Source: Streptomyces clavifer (GTDB lineage: Bacteria > Actinomycetota > Actinomycetes > Streptomycetales > Streptomycetaceae). From it: 64,000 bases of DNA. The stretch is taken from NCBI GenBank assembly GCA_014651175.1, contig BMWJ01000006.1:186001-250000 (forward strand). The letters are read 5' to 3'. Shown here one piece after another: positions 13,969-21,989 of the stretch. The notes under the pieces were generated by a model. That model worked only from the letters and a program-made list of their open reading frames with translations, did not search any database and was not told where the DNA came from. Every line of letters begins with the position of its first letter. Position 1 is the stretch's first letter. The position numbers and the translations under genes were made by a program.

Positions 13969-15298
13969 GGGGGCTCCCTTCCGGTGCCTCGTGGAAGCGT
14001 GCGTGGACCGGACGGATGCATTCGTTGGCGACGAAGCCGACGACGAGCAGCCCGATCATGATGGTCAGGGAGGTCGTGTAGAGGCTGGGACCGCTGTGTC
14101 CGGCGCGCTCCCCCGCGTCCGCGACGCGGTTGACGATCAGCGGACCGAGCACGCCGGCCGTGGACCAGGCGGTCAGCAGGCGGCCGTGGATGGCTCCCAC
14201 CTGGTAGGTGCCGAAGAGGTCCCGCAGGTAGGCGGGGGCGGTCGCGAATCCGCCGCCGTAGAAGGACAGGATCACCAGCGCGCAGCAGATGAAGAGCGGC
14301 TTGGAGTCGTTGCCGAGCTGGGCGATCACGACGTACATGAGGGCGCCGACGCCGAGGTAGACGCGGTACATGTTCTTGCGGCCGATCAGGTCCGAGGTGG
14401 AGGACCACAGGAGCCGGCCGCCCATGTTGGCCAGCGAGAGCAGGGCGACGAAGCCCGCCGCCGCGGAGACCGAGACCGGGGCGGAGGTGTCCGCGAAGAA
14501 GTCCTGGATCATGGGCACGGCCTTCTCCAGGATGCCGATGCCCGCCGTGACGTTCATGCACAGGACCACCCACAGGCACCAGAACTGCGGGGTGCGCAGG
14601 GCGTTGCGCGCGGAGACCTGGGCGGTGGTGACGAGCGTACGGGTCTCCTGCTTCGGCTCCCAGCCCTCCGGGAGCCAGCCGTCCGGCGGGACGCGCACGA
14701 GGAGGACGCCGAGGGCCATGAACGCGGCGTAGACGACACCGTGGACGAGGAAGGCGGAGGCGATGCCCGAGCGGTCGGCGCCGAAGCTGTCGAGCATGCC
14801 CGTGGACCAGGGCGAGGCGATGAGGGCGCCGCCGCCGAAGCCCATGATCGCGATGCCCGTCGCCATGCCGGGGCGGTCGGGGAACCACTTGATGAGGGTG
14901 GACACCGGCGAGATGTAGCCGATGCCCAGCCCGATCCCGCCGATGAAGCCGTAGCCGAGAACGACGAGCCAGTACTGACCGGCGGCCGCGCCGAGCGCGG
15001 CGACGAGGAAGCCGGAGGAGAAGCAGATGAGGGACACGAACATCGCCCAGCGCGGGCCGTTGCGTTCGACGAGGGTGCCGCCGAAGGCCGCGGAGAGGCC
15101 CAGCATGACGATGCCCAGCTGGAACGGGAGAGCGCTTGCGGTACCCGAGAGTCCGAGGGCGGATTCGAGTGGGGGCTTGAACACGCTCCAGGCGTAGGCC
15201 TGTCCGATGGAGAGGTGTACGGCCAGCGCGGCGGGCGGTACGAGCCAGCGGCTCCAGCCCGGGGGTGCGACAGTTCGGGACCTGTCGAGGAAGTTCAT
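13949..15298 (-). CDS. OFA-family major facilitator (oxalate/formate antiporter-like)
   Basis: This 449-residue transporter has 12 predicted transmembrane helices. N-terminal features of the OFA family are present: HLSIGQAYAWSVFKPPLE in helix 1 and GGTLVERNGPRWAMF in the 2-3 loop, then GIGLGIGYISPVSTLIKWFPDRPGMATGIAIMG, and SDLIGRKNMYRVYLGVGALMY in the 8-9 loop. The family exchanges or imports small mono- and dicarboxylates; the substrate cannot be told from sequence. The ATG at 15298 begins the conserved N-terminus. The stop overlaps the 38-residue small-subunit gene. Confidence 0.9.
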   Translation of the reverse strand: MNFLDRSRTVAPPGWSRWLVPPAALAVHLSIGQAYAWSVFKPPLESALGLSGTASALPFQLGIVMLGLSAAFGGTLVERNGPRWAMFVSLICFSSGFLVAALGAAAGQYWLVVLGYGFIGGIGLGIGYISPVSTLIKWFPDRPGMATGIAIMGFGGGALIASPWSTGMLDSFGADRSGIASAFLVHGVVYAAFMALGVLLVRVPPDGWLPEGWEPKQETRTLVTTAQVSARNALRTPQFWCLWVVLCMNVTAGIGILEKAVPMIQDFFADTSAPVSVSAAAGFVALLSLANMGGRLLWSSTSDLIGRKNMYRVYLGVGALMYVVIAQLGNDSKPLFICCALVILSFYGGGFATAPAYLRDLFGTYQVGAIHGRLLTAWSTAGVLGPLIVNRVADAGERAGHSGPSLYTTSLTIMIGLLVVGFVANECIRPVHARFHEAPEGSPRVHQQS

Positions 15299-15372
15299 GG
15301 TTCAGCACACTAGACACGAGCCATGTGCATGACTAGATCATGGGCGGAATTCGATCATCCGCATGGACTGCG

Positions 15373-15398
15373 GGCCGCCCCCGGGCGCGGGGGCGGCC
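15373..15398 (-). terminator. hairpin after the zf-TFIIB gene
   Basis: GGCCGCCCCC (15373-15382) and GGGGGCGGCC (15389-15398) form a perfect 10-bp stem with a 6-nt loop, 9 nt past the stop of the minus-strand gene ending at 15408. Confidence 0.6.
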
Positions 15399-15407
15399 AT
15401 GCCCCGC

Positions 15408-15716
15408 TCAGGAGGAGAAGAGCATCCGGCCGAAGCTCTTCTGACGGTGGTGACCCCCGTGGTGCCCGCCCTGGTGCGGCGCACCCCAGGCCGGGGCCTG
15501 GGCTGCGGGGTAGGCCTGCGGCACCTGGCCGGGGTACGGCTGCGGGGCCGGAGGGGCGGGCGGCGCCTGCTGCGCCCACTGCGACTCCAGCCGGGTCAGC
15601 GACTCGAGCTCGCCGTAGTCCAGGAATATCCCCCGGCAGCCGCTGCACTGCTCGATCTGCACTCCGTTGCGGTTGTACGTGTTCATCTGGGCGTGACACT
15701 TGGGGCACTGGATCAT
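15408..15716 (-). CDS. zf-TFIIB domain protein with Pro/Gly/His-rich tail
   Basis: This 102-residue protein starts MIQCPKCHAQMNTYNRNGVQ. Cys4, Cys7, Cys24 and Cys27 (CPKC and CSGC) form a zinc ribbon of the zf-TFIIB family, followed by the family tail FLDYGELESLTRLESQW. The rest is low-complexity (PPAPPAPQPYPGQ) and ends with a His cluster (HQGGHHGGHH) that could bind metal. The function of such bacterial proteins is unknown. The gene stands alone. Confidence 0.88.
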   Translation of the reverse strand: MIQCPKCHAQMNTYNRNGVQIEQCSGCRGIFLDYGELESLTRLESQWAQQAPPAPPAPQPYPGQVPQAYPAAQAPAWGAPHQGGHHGGHHRQKSFGRMLFSS

Positions 15717-15780
15717 CGGTTCGGCTCCTCACCGTCGATTCGCTTCGCCGGAATGCATGCCCGGCGGCGGTCGGTTCACC

Positions 15781-16794
15781 CTACGACGCGCGCTCGGACG
15801 TCAACTCGGGCGGGAGGGAGGCAATGCGGACACAAGCATCGATCATCAGCTGTTCCACCACATCCGGACTACGGCCCTCCGCCGCGGACTTGGCGAGGGC
15901 AAGCGCGGCGGTCTGCACCGTGAGGGCGCGCGCCGGAACGTCCAGGTCGGGCCAGGGGTCGCCCGGAACGCGCAGCGCGGGCCCGCCCCCGCCGCGGTAA
16001 CCGTCCAGGAAGCGCTGCCACGTCTCGGGGGCGAGGAGTCCGGCCGCGTACCAGGCTGCGGGCCGCGCGAGGTCCCAGGCGGGGTCTCCGAGGCCCGCGT
16101 CGTCGATGTCGATCAGTACCCAGGGGCCGTGCGGGGCGGGGTGCCGGACGAGTTGGCCGAGGTGCAGGTCTCCGTGGCAGAGGAAGCCGGCCCGGTCCGG
16201 GGGTGTTCCCTCCTCGGCACGGGCCCAGGCGGGCAGACCGCGCCACGCGGCGAGCACGGGAGCGGTGTCCGGGTCCCCCGGCCGGGCCCGGCACATCCGC
16301 GCGACGGCCCGGGCCGCCTTGGCCGGGCCGCGCATCGGTGGGAGCGGCCCGGGTGGCACGGTGCGGTGGAGCCGGGCCAGGAGCGCGGCAGCGGCTTCCC
16401 AGGGGGCGGCATCGGGGTCCGCGGGGTCGACGGGTTCGCCGTACGGCCAGAGGCTCACGGTGCGGTGGCCGGCGCCGGGGGCGTACCCGCCGCTCGTCCC
16501 GGAGCCGGTCATGCCGGTGGGCTCCTCGACGCGGGCCTGCGGGGCGGTGCCGATCGGGGCGAGCAGGACGCCCGCGAGCCCGGGTGAGGCCGCGAGGGCC
16601 AGACGGGAGGCCAGGGCAGCCGTATCGGCGTCCGGGGCATGGGCCTTGGCCACCACCGGGCCGCTGCGGACCACGGTGCCGTCGGGGCGGTCCGCGAGGA
16701 CCAGGGGCGGGTCGCAGTCGCACCGGGCGGTCGTTGCGTGGGCGCGGTCGTGCGCCAGCTCGCCCAGTGCGCGTACGACAGGGGTGGTGGTCAT
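15781..16794 (-). CDS. aminoglycoside-phosphotransferase-fold (APH) family protein
   Basis: This 337-residue kinase-like protein has the catalytic loop HGDLHLGQL at 207-215 (Asp209) and the metal-binding IDIDDAGLGDPAWDLA at 228-243, both diagnostic of the APH/ChoK family. An N-terminal ATP-binding lobe with VVAKAHAPD is present. It probably phosphorylates a small hydroxyl compound; antibiotic resistance cannot be inferred because this family is broad. The ATG at 16794 follows a long non-coding stretch; the frame is open further upstream but with Arg/Pro-rich shadow sequence. Confidence 0.85.
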   Translation of the reverse strand: MTTTPVVRALGELAHDRAHATTARCDCDPPLVLADRPDGTVVRSGPVVAKAHAPDADTAALASRLALAASPGLAGVLLAPIGTAPQARVEEPTGMTGSGTSGGYAPGAGHRTVSLWPYGEPVDPADPDAAPWEAAAALLARLHRTVPPGPLPPMRGPAKAARAVARMCRARPGDPDTAPVLAAWRGLPAWARAEEGTPPDRAGFLCHGDLHLGQLVRHPAPHGPWVLIDIDDAGLGDPAWDLARPAAWYAAGLLAPETWQRFLDGYRGGGGPALRVPGDPWPDLDVPARALTVQTAALALAKSAAEGRSPDVVEQLMIDACVRIASLPPELTSERAS

Positions 16795-17183
16795 CGGCTC
16801 GGCTCCCCCGGCGGTGATCGGCCGGCTCCACGGCCGGTCCCGGCGACGAGCGTACGGCTGTGGGCGGCGCCGTGGTCGGGAAGGGGGCCGCGCGGCGACG
16901 GGGCCCGGGGTGACGCACCTGTCCGGCGTACGGGCTCCGGCGCTCATGGCCCGGCGGGTGCGGGAAGCACCCGGCTCTGCCCCGGTGTCCGCACCCGGCC
17001 CGCCTTCCCCACCCTCGGGAACAGCCGGGACGGCCTCGCCCGCCGGAAGGGCCCGGACAGCGCGATGTCCGGCCAGCTCCCCAGCTGGCCGGACAAACGC
17101 TGCCGTCCGCCGCACCCCCGTCCCCACGGGGCTGTTGGCCGGATGTCCCGGTCCGAACCGCTCTTCCGGACCCGGGGCGCCGC
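16795..17183. other. 389-bp intergenic region
   Basis: No gene is visible. It should contain the promoter of the APH-fold gene (left side, minus strand) and a perfect hairpin at 17066-17095 that would end the transcript of the small membrane-protein gene at 17184. Confidence 0.6.
17066..17095 (-). terminator. hairpin after the small membrane-protein gene
   Basis: TGTCCGGCCAGCT and AGCTGGCCGGACA form a perfect 13-bp stem with a CCCC loop, 88 nt downstream of the stop at 17184 on the minus strand. Confidence 0.6.
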
Positions 17184-17387
17184 TCAGCGCCCCAGCATCA
17201 CGCCCACGGACGACGCCTGTGTGACCACTGCCTCCCAGCCGCCGAAGACGACTACGAGCAGGGCCGCCAGAGGAAGGACCATGGCTGTCGCCACCAAGGG
17301 GTGACGACGCGACGGGCGGGTACCGAACGAGGCGTACGCCCTGCTTCCCCGCGTACGGATCATGGTCCGCGCAGCAGTGTCCGCCAT
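17184..17387 (-). CDS. small membrane protein, 67 residues
   Basis: The protein has a basic N-terminal half (RTMIRTRGSRAYASFGTRPSRR) followed by one clear transmembrane helix (ATAMVLPLAALLVVVFGGW) and a short polar tail. I do not recognise the family. The ATG at 17387 is preceded by AGGAGAGG at good spacing (the plus strand reads CCTCTCCT just after it), which supports real translation. Confidence 0.65.
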   Translation of the reverse strand: MADTAARTMIRTRGSRAYASFGTRPSRRHPLVATAMVLPLAALLVVVFGGWEAVVTQASSVGVMLGR

Positions 17388-17790
17388 GGTTCCTCTCCTG
17401 ACCTGTTCCGGAGCGGCGGGCGTCTGGCCTCGGGGGACGAGTTCCGCACCCGCCGCTTGACTTCAACATTAGGGAGGCGGGAGGCGTCCGGCGTCATGCC
17501 CGCGTACCGATTACCGGGCCTCCCGGAGGATGAGCTCGCCGCCTCCGGTGTACTCCCCTGGGTGGAGACGTGGTGCGGGAAGGACACCGGAGGGCCCGGT
17601 CCGGTCAGGGAGCGACGCCCCGCACGCGCGGCCGCGGGGCGCGGCGTCCGTCCCCTGACGGACGGACGCGGCAGGTGCGGCAGCGCGGTGAAAGCCGGGT
17701 CTCCCCTGCTCCGACGGGGAGCGGCGCCCGGGGAGGAGCCGGGTCGGCCGGCCCGCCGCCCGTGGGCCTGCGGGACTCCGCCGGCCCGGT
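17388..17790. other. 403-bp intergenic region
   Basis: No credible gene. A 10-bp hairpin (17644-17653 with 17660-17669, GCGTCCGTCC/GGACGGACGC, 6-nt loop) probably terminates the minus-strand gene ending at 17791. The right-most part near 17388 should hold the promoter of the 67-residue protein. Confidence 0.55.
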
Positions 17791-18048
17791 CTAGGACTCG
17801 GGGTCGTCCCGTAGGGGGTGCTCGGAGGCGTCCTCCCTGGGGACCGGCTGTTCGACCAGGGCGAGCACCCTGGTCGCCATGAAGCGGGCAGTGCGGACAA
17901 CTGATCCACTTCGGGTGACTTCACTCACTTCCACCACCCCCCGACGGACCGCTGTCTCCACCCGGCGGCCTGCCCTGGAGGCCACCACCTCGTACGTCCG
18001 CGTCGTGTCTCCCGCGTCCACCACTATCTCCACGCGATCGCCCTTCAC
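17791..18048 (-). CDS. conserved small hypothetical protein, 85 residues
   Basis: The protein begins VKGDRVEIVVDAGDTTRTYE and is a beta-rich, charged cytoplasmic protein (EVVASRAGRRVETAVRRGVVEVSEVTRSGSVVRTARFM). It looks like a compact beta-barrel or SH3-like fold. I believe it is conserved in streptomycetes but I know no function. The GTG at 18048 was chosen because AGAAGGGGGA lies 6-15 nt upstream; the frame is open to 18156 but the extra residues are a shadow. It is divergent from the Ser/Thr kinase gene, with 206 nt shared upstream region. Confidence 0.7.
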   Translation of the reverse strand: MKGDRVEIVVDAGDTTRTYEVVASRAGRRVETAVRRGVVEVSEVTRSGSVVRTARFMATRVLALVEQPVPREDASEHPLRDDPES

Positions 18049-18254
18049 TGATCCAATCCCCCTTCTGCGACGGTCCTTTGAGATCTCGCACGGGCCACAG
18101 GGCCTGGATCCCCGGCTCTCTGACCACTCCTCAATTCTCCCACCGGGCACTGACAATCGATGGGTCGGCGAGGGCGCGGCCTGAGAGCGCGCCGCGCCAC
18201 GGGTACGTAAGCTGTGCCTCGTCAGGCGGACCAGGCAGCGGGGATGGGCAGACG

Positions 18255-19568
18255 ATGGCGATGATGCGGCTCCGGCGCGAGGACCCGCGTGTCGTCGGCT
18301 CGTTCCGGCTGCACCGCCGGCTCGGCGCGGGCGGCATGGGTGTCGTCTATCTGGGCTCCGACCGCCGTGGCCAGCGGGTCGCGCTCAAGGTGATCCGGCC
18401 TGATCTCGCGGAGGACCAGGAGTTCCGTTCGCGTTTCGCGCGCGAGGTGTCCGCCGCCCGGCGCATCCGCGGCGGCTGTACGGCACGCCTGGTCGCCGCC
18501 GATCTGGAGGCGGAGCGCCCGTGGTTCGCGACGCAGTACGTACCCGGTCCCTCACTGCACGACAAGGTCGTCGAGGAGGGTCCGCTGTCGGCGGCCGAGG
18601 TGGCCTCGATCGGTGCGGCGCTCTCCGAAGGACTGGTGGCGGTGCACGAGGCAGGGGTCGTCCACCGTGACCTGAAGCCGTCGAACATCCTCCTTTCGCC
18701 CAAGGGCCCCCGGATCATCGACTTCGGCATCGCCTGGGCCACCGGGGCCAGCACGCTCACCCACGTCGGCACGGCGGTCGGGTCGCCCGGCTTCCTGGCG
18801 CCGGAGCAGGTGCGCGGCGCGGCCGTGACGCCGGCCACGGACGTGTTCTCGCTGGGCGCCACACTGGCGTACGCGGCGATGGCCGATTCGCCTTTCGGCC
18901 ACGGCAGTTCCGAGGTGATGCTCTACCGGGTGGTGCACGAGGAGCCGCATCTGTTCGACGTGCACGATGCGCTCGCTCCGCTGGTCCGGGCCTGTCTGGC
19001 GAAGGACCCCGAGGACCGGCCGAGCACCCTTCAGCTCTCCATGCGGCTCAAGGAGATCGCGGCGCGCGAGGCGCAGGGACTGCAGGAGCGCCGGCCTCCC
19101 GCGCAGCGGACCGAACAGGAGCTGGACCGGCCGACCGGCCGGCTGGACGGCCCGCCCCACACCGAGCAGCACACCCGGCGGGCAGGTGGTCCCACCCCCG
19201 CACCCCGTCCCGCGGCCCGGCGCCCGTCTCCGTCGCGCTCGGGCGCGCCCCGCACCGGCGGTTCCCGCCCCCAGGCCGCTCGGCCCGGGGCGCGCCCGCA
19301 CGGGACGAACGGCGCGAACGCCACGAACGGCCGTCCGGGGACCCGTCCCGGGGTACGGACGACGTCGGCGGGGAGGAACGGGAAGCGCCGCCCGGCGAAT
19401 CCGCGGCTGCTCCGGCAGCGGCTCGTGGTCTTCGTCGCGGTGACGCTGCTGGTGGCGCTGGGTATCGCCGCCGCCCAGGGCTGCCAGGGCCCGGCCCAGG
19501 GGCTGGGCGACAGTCCCGCAGGGACGCACGACCGGGCCGCGCAGCACCCGCACGGGCAGGGGCGGTAG
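18255..19568 (+). CDS. membrane-anchored Ser/Thr protein kinase (Hanks type)
   Basis: The protein has 437 residues. All kinase motifs are intact: Gly-rich loop GAGGMG at 24-29, ATP lysine Lys45 (VALKVIRP), Glu64 in helix C, catalytic HRDLKPSN at 137-144, DFG at 156-158 and APE in GFLAPEQ. A Pro/Arg/Gly-rich juxtamembrane linker (about 280-390) leads to a single transmembrane helix (LVVFVAVTLLVALGIAAAQG) and a short extracellular tail of about 30 residues without PASTA repeats. It therefore has no obvious external sensor domain. Substrates are unknown. The start ATG 18255 is the first in-frame Met before the conserved N-terminus. Confidence 0.92.
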   Translation: MAMMRLRREDPRVVGSFRLHRRLGAGGMGVVYLGSDRRGQRVALKVIRPDLAEDQEFRSRFAREVSAARRIRGGCTARLVAADLEAERPWFATQYVPGPSLHDKVVEEGPLSAAEVASIGAALSEGLVAVHEAGVVHRDLKPSNILLSPKGPRIIDFGIAWATGASTLTHVGTAVGSPGFLAPEQVRGAAVTPATDVFSLGATLAYAAMADSPFGHGSSEVMLYRVVHEEPHLFDVHDALAPLVRACLAKDPEDRPSTLQLSMRLKEIAAREAQGLQERRPPAQRTEQELDRPTGRLDGPPHTEQHTRRAGGPTPAPRPAARRPSPSRSGAPRTGGSRPQAARPGARPHGTNGANATNGRPGTRPGVRTTSAGRNGKRRPANPRLLRQRLVVFVAVTLLVALGIAAAQGCQGPAQGLGDSPAGTHDRAAQHPHGQGR

Positions 19569-19571
19569 GCG

Positions 19572-20396
19572 TCAGCCGGACGTGAGGCGCGTCGCGTAGA
19601 AGGCGACGGCGGAGGCGGCGGCGACGTTGAGCGAGTCGACTCCGGCGTCCATCGGGATCCGGACGTGTTCGTCGGCCGCGACGAGTGCCTCGGGGGTGAG
19701 CCCGTCCCCCTCCGTACCGAAGACGAGCGCCAGCTTCTCGTAACGCCGCCCGACGAGTTCGTCCAGGGTGATCGACCGGTCGCTGAGGCAGAGCGCCGCG
19801 GTGGTGAAGCCGGCCGCACCGAGCAGTCCGGCGTCATCGGGCCAGGACCCGAAGCGGGTCCACGGGACGTGGAAGACGGACCCCATCGAGACCTTCACGG
19901 CACGCCGGTACAGCGGGTCGGCACAGCGGGGCGTGAGCAGGACGGCGTCGACACCGAGTGCGGCCGCGTTGCGGAAGGCCGCGCCGAGGTTGGCGTGGTC
20001 GACGATGTCCTCGAACACGGCGACCCTGCGGACGTCCCCGGACGCCGGGGCCAGCAGCGTACGGACGTCCGGCAGCGGCTCGCGCTGCATGGACGCGAGG
20101 GCGCCGCGGTGCACGTGGTATCCGGTGACGCGCTCGGCGAGCTCGGGTGCGACCAGGTACACCGGGGCCGTGGCCTCGTCGATCACGTCGCGCATCACAT
20201 CGGTCCACTTGGCGGAGAGCAGCATGGAGCGCATCGCGTACCCGGCGGCCGCGGCGCGCCTGATCACCTTCTCGCCCTCGGCGATGAAGAGGCCCTCGGC
20301 GGGTTCCCGCCTGCGCCGGAGCGCGACGTCCGTCAGGCCGGTGTAGTCGCCCAGACGCGGGTCGTCGGGGTCGTCGACGGTGATGAGTTCAGCCAC
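19572..20396 (-). CDS. SpoU/TrmH-family RNA 2'-O-methyltransferase
   Basis: This 274-residue SPOUT methyltransferase has an N-terminal substrate-binding domain (LRRRREPAEGLFIAEGEKVIRRA). The three SpoU motifs follow: NLGAAFRNAAALGVDAVLL, LALVFGTEGDGL and SLNVAAASAVAFYATRL, which form the knotted SAM site. It probably methylates the ribose of a 23S rRNA or tRNA nucleotide; the exact target cannot be read. It ends 3 nt from the convergent kinase gene. The GTG at 20396 starts VAELITVDDPDDPRL, which fits the family; the frame is open upstream to 20552. Confidence 0.9.
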   Translation of the reverse strand: MAELITVDDPDDPRLGDYTGLTDVALRRRREPAEGLFIAEGEKVIRRAAAAGYAMRSMLLSAKWTDVMRDVIDEATAPVYLVAPELAERVTGYHVHRGALASMQREPLPDVRTLLAPASGDVRRVAVFEDIVDHANLGAAFRNAAALGVDAVLLTPRCADPLYRRAVKVSMGSVFHVPWTRFGSWPDDAGLLGAAGFTTAALCLSDRSITLDELVGRRYEKLALVFGTEGDGLTPEALVAADEHVRIPMDAGVDSLNVAAASAVAFYATRLTSG

Positions 20397-20502
20397 GGGA
20401 ATGCTGCCTTGTCCGGTGTGCGGGATGCCGGCGGTGTGCCGGCCTCCCCGTGTGCGGGATGCCGGTGCGCGGTGTACCGGCCGTCTGCTCTGCGGTGCCC
20501 TG

Positions 20503-21756
20503 CTACTCGGCGGAGTGCCCGGACGGCTCCGGGCCCACGGCGACGACCTCACCGATGACGATCACGGCCGGAGGGCGTACATCCTCCGCGGCGGCGCGTT
20601 CCCCGACGGTCGCGAGGGTCGCGTCGACCCTGCGCTGAGCGGCCGTGGTGCCCTCCTGGACCAGGGCCACGGGGGTGTCCGGGGACTTGCCGTGGTCGAT
20701 GAGGGCGCGGGCGATGGAGCCGATCTTGTCGACCGCCATCAGGAGGACCAGAGTGCCGCGCAGCTGCGCGAGTGCTGCCCAGTCGACCAGGGAGCGCGGG
20801 TCGTCCGGGGCGACGTGGCCGCTGACGACGGTGAACTCATGGGCGACACCGCGGTGGGTGACGGGGATTCCCGCCGCCCCCGGCACGGAGATCGAGCTGG
20901 AGATCCCGGGCACGACGGTGCAGGCGATGCCCTCGGCGGCCAGTGCCTGGGCCTCCTCCATGCCGCGGCCGAAGACGAACGGGTCGCCGCCCTTGAGCCG
21001 GACGACGGCCTTGCCCGCCTTGGCGTGGTCGATCAGCGCCTGGTTGATCGCCTCCTGCGCCATGTAGCGGCCGTACGGGATCTTCGCGGCGTCGATCACC
21101 TCGACGTGCGGCGGGAGCTCGTCGAGCAGGTCGCGGGGGCCGAGCCGGTCCGCGATGACCACGTCGGCCTCCGCGAGGAGGCGGCGGCCCCGGACCGTGA
21201 TCAGGTCGGGGTCGCCGGGGCCCCCACCCACCAGTGCGACGCCGGGGGCACGGGTGCGGTGGTGCGGGGCGGCGAGGGTTCCGTCGCGCAGGCCCTCCAC
21301 GATGGCGTCGCGGACCGCGGCGGAGTGGCGGGGGTCGCGCCCCTGCGAGGTCGTGGTGAGGACGGCGACGGTGATGCCCTCGCTGCGGCCGGTGGCCGGC
21401 GTCCAGGCGGTGGCCGCTTCCGCGTCGTCGCTGCGGACGCACCAGGTGCGGGTCCGCTCCGCCTCGGCCGAGGCCGCGTCGTTCGCCTCGGCGTCGGAGG
21501 ACGCGACGAGGGCGTACCAGGTGTCGGTGAGGTCGCCGTCCTGGTACCTGCGGCGCTCCCAGCGGATCTCCCCGGTGTCGGCCATCGCCTCGACTGAGGC
21601 GGTCGCGGACGGGGAGACCAGGGTGATGTCGGCGCCGGCGGCGATGAGCGCGGGCAGCCGGCGCTGTGCGACCTGGCCGCCGCCGACGACGACGACGCGG
21701 CGCCCGTTCAGGCGCAGTCCGACGGGGTAGGCAGGGTGATCGTCGTACTCGGCCAT
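20503..21756 (-). CDS. cobA: siroheme synthase-type fusion: precorrin-2 dehydrogenase + uroporphyrinogen-III C-methyltransferase
   Basis: This is a 417-residue two-domain enzyme. The N-terminal Met8-like domain (VVVVGGGQVAQRRLPALI at about 20-37) would oxidise precorrin-2 with NAD. The C-terminal SUMT domain (VALVGGGPGDPDLITVRG near 175, VVRLKGGDPFVFGRG, GIPVTHRG) transfers two methyls from SAM to uroporphyrinogen III. This makes precorrin-2 or sirohydrochlorin, the branch point to siroheme and cobalamin. A ferrochelatase activity is not certain. The neighbours cobT and cobL favour use in B12 synthesis. The ATG at 21756 starts MAEYDDHPAYPVGLRLNGRR. Confidence 0.92.
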   Translation of the reverse strand: MAEYDDHPAYPVGLRLNGRRVVVVGGGQVAQRRLPALIAAGADITLVSPSATASVEAMADTGEIRWERRRYQDGDLTDTWYALVASSDAEANDAASAEAERTRTWCVRSDDAEAATAWTPATGRSEGITVAVLTTTSQGRDPRHSAAVRDAIVEGLRDGTLAAPHHRTRAPGVALVGGGPGDPDLITVRGRRLLAEADVVIADRLGPRDLLDELPPHVEVIDAAKIPYGRYMAQEAINQALIDHAKAGKAVVRLKGGDPFVFGRGMEEAQALAAEGIACTVVPGISSSISVPGAAGIPVTHRGVAHEFTVVSGHVAPDDPRSLVDWAALAQLRGTLVLLMAVDKIGSIARALIDHGKSPDTPVALVQEGTTAAQRRVDATLATVGERAAAEDVRPPAVIVIGEVVAVGPEPSGHSAE

Positions 21757-21989
21757 GGTCGTGCGGGCTCCTCGTGCAGGGTGCGGTGTGCTGCGGGCCG
21801 CTGCGGCGGTGGAGCGGCTGTGACGTACGGCTGTGCGAAGTGTGGGACCACGATACGGGGTGGCCCGGGCGGGGGTGGGTGCGGAACCGGCCCGGGCCAC
21901 CCGCCCGCTTCCTCCGTCCGGGGCCCGGTCACCGAAGACCGGACGGGCTCAGAATCGCGCCCCGAGCCCGGACCCGGGCCGGGTGCCCG

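Noticed and set aside
15781-16794. Antibiotic-resistance call for the APH-fold protein
   Set aside because: The family motifs show kinase chemistry only; many members act on choline, homoserine or other metabolites, so resistance cannot be claimed.
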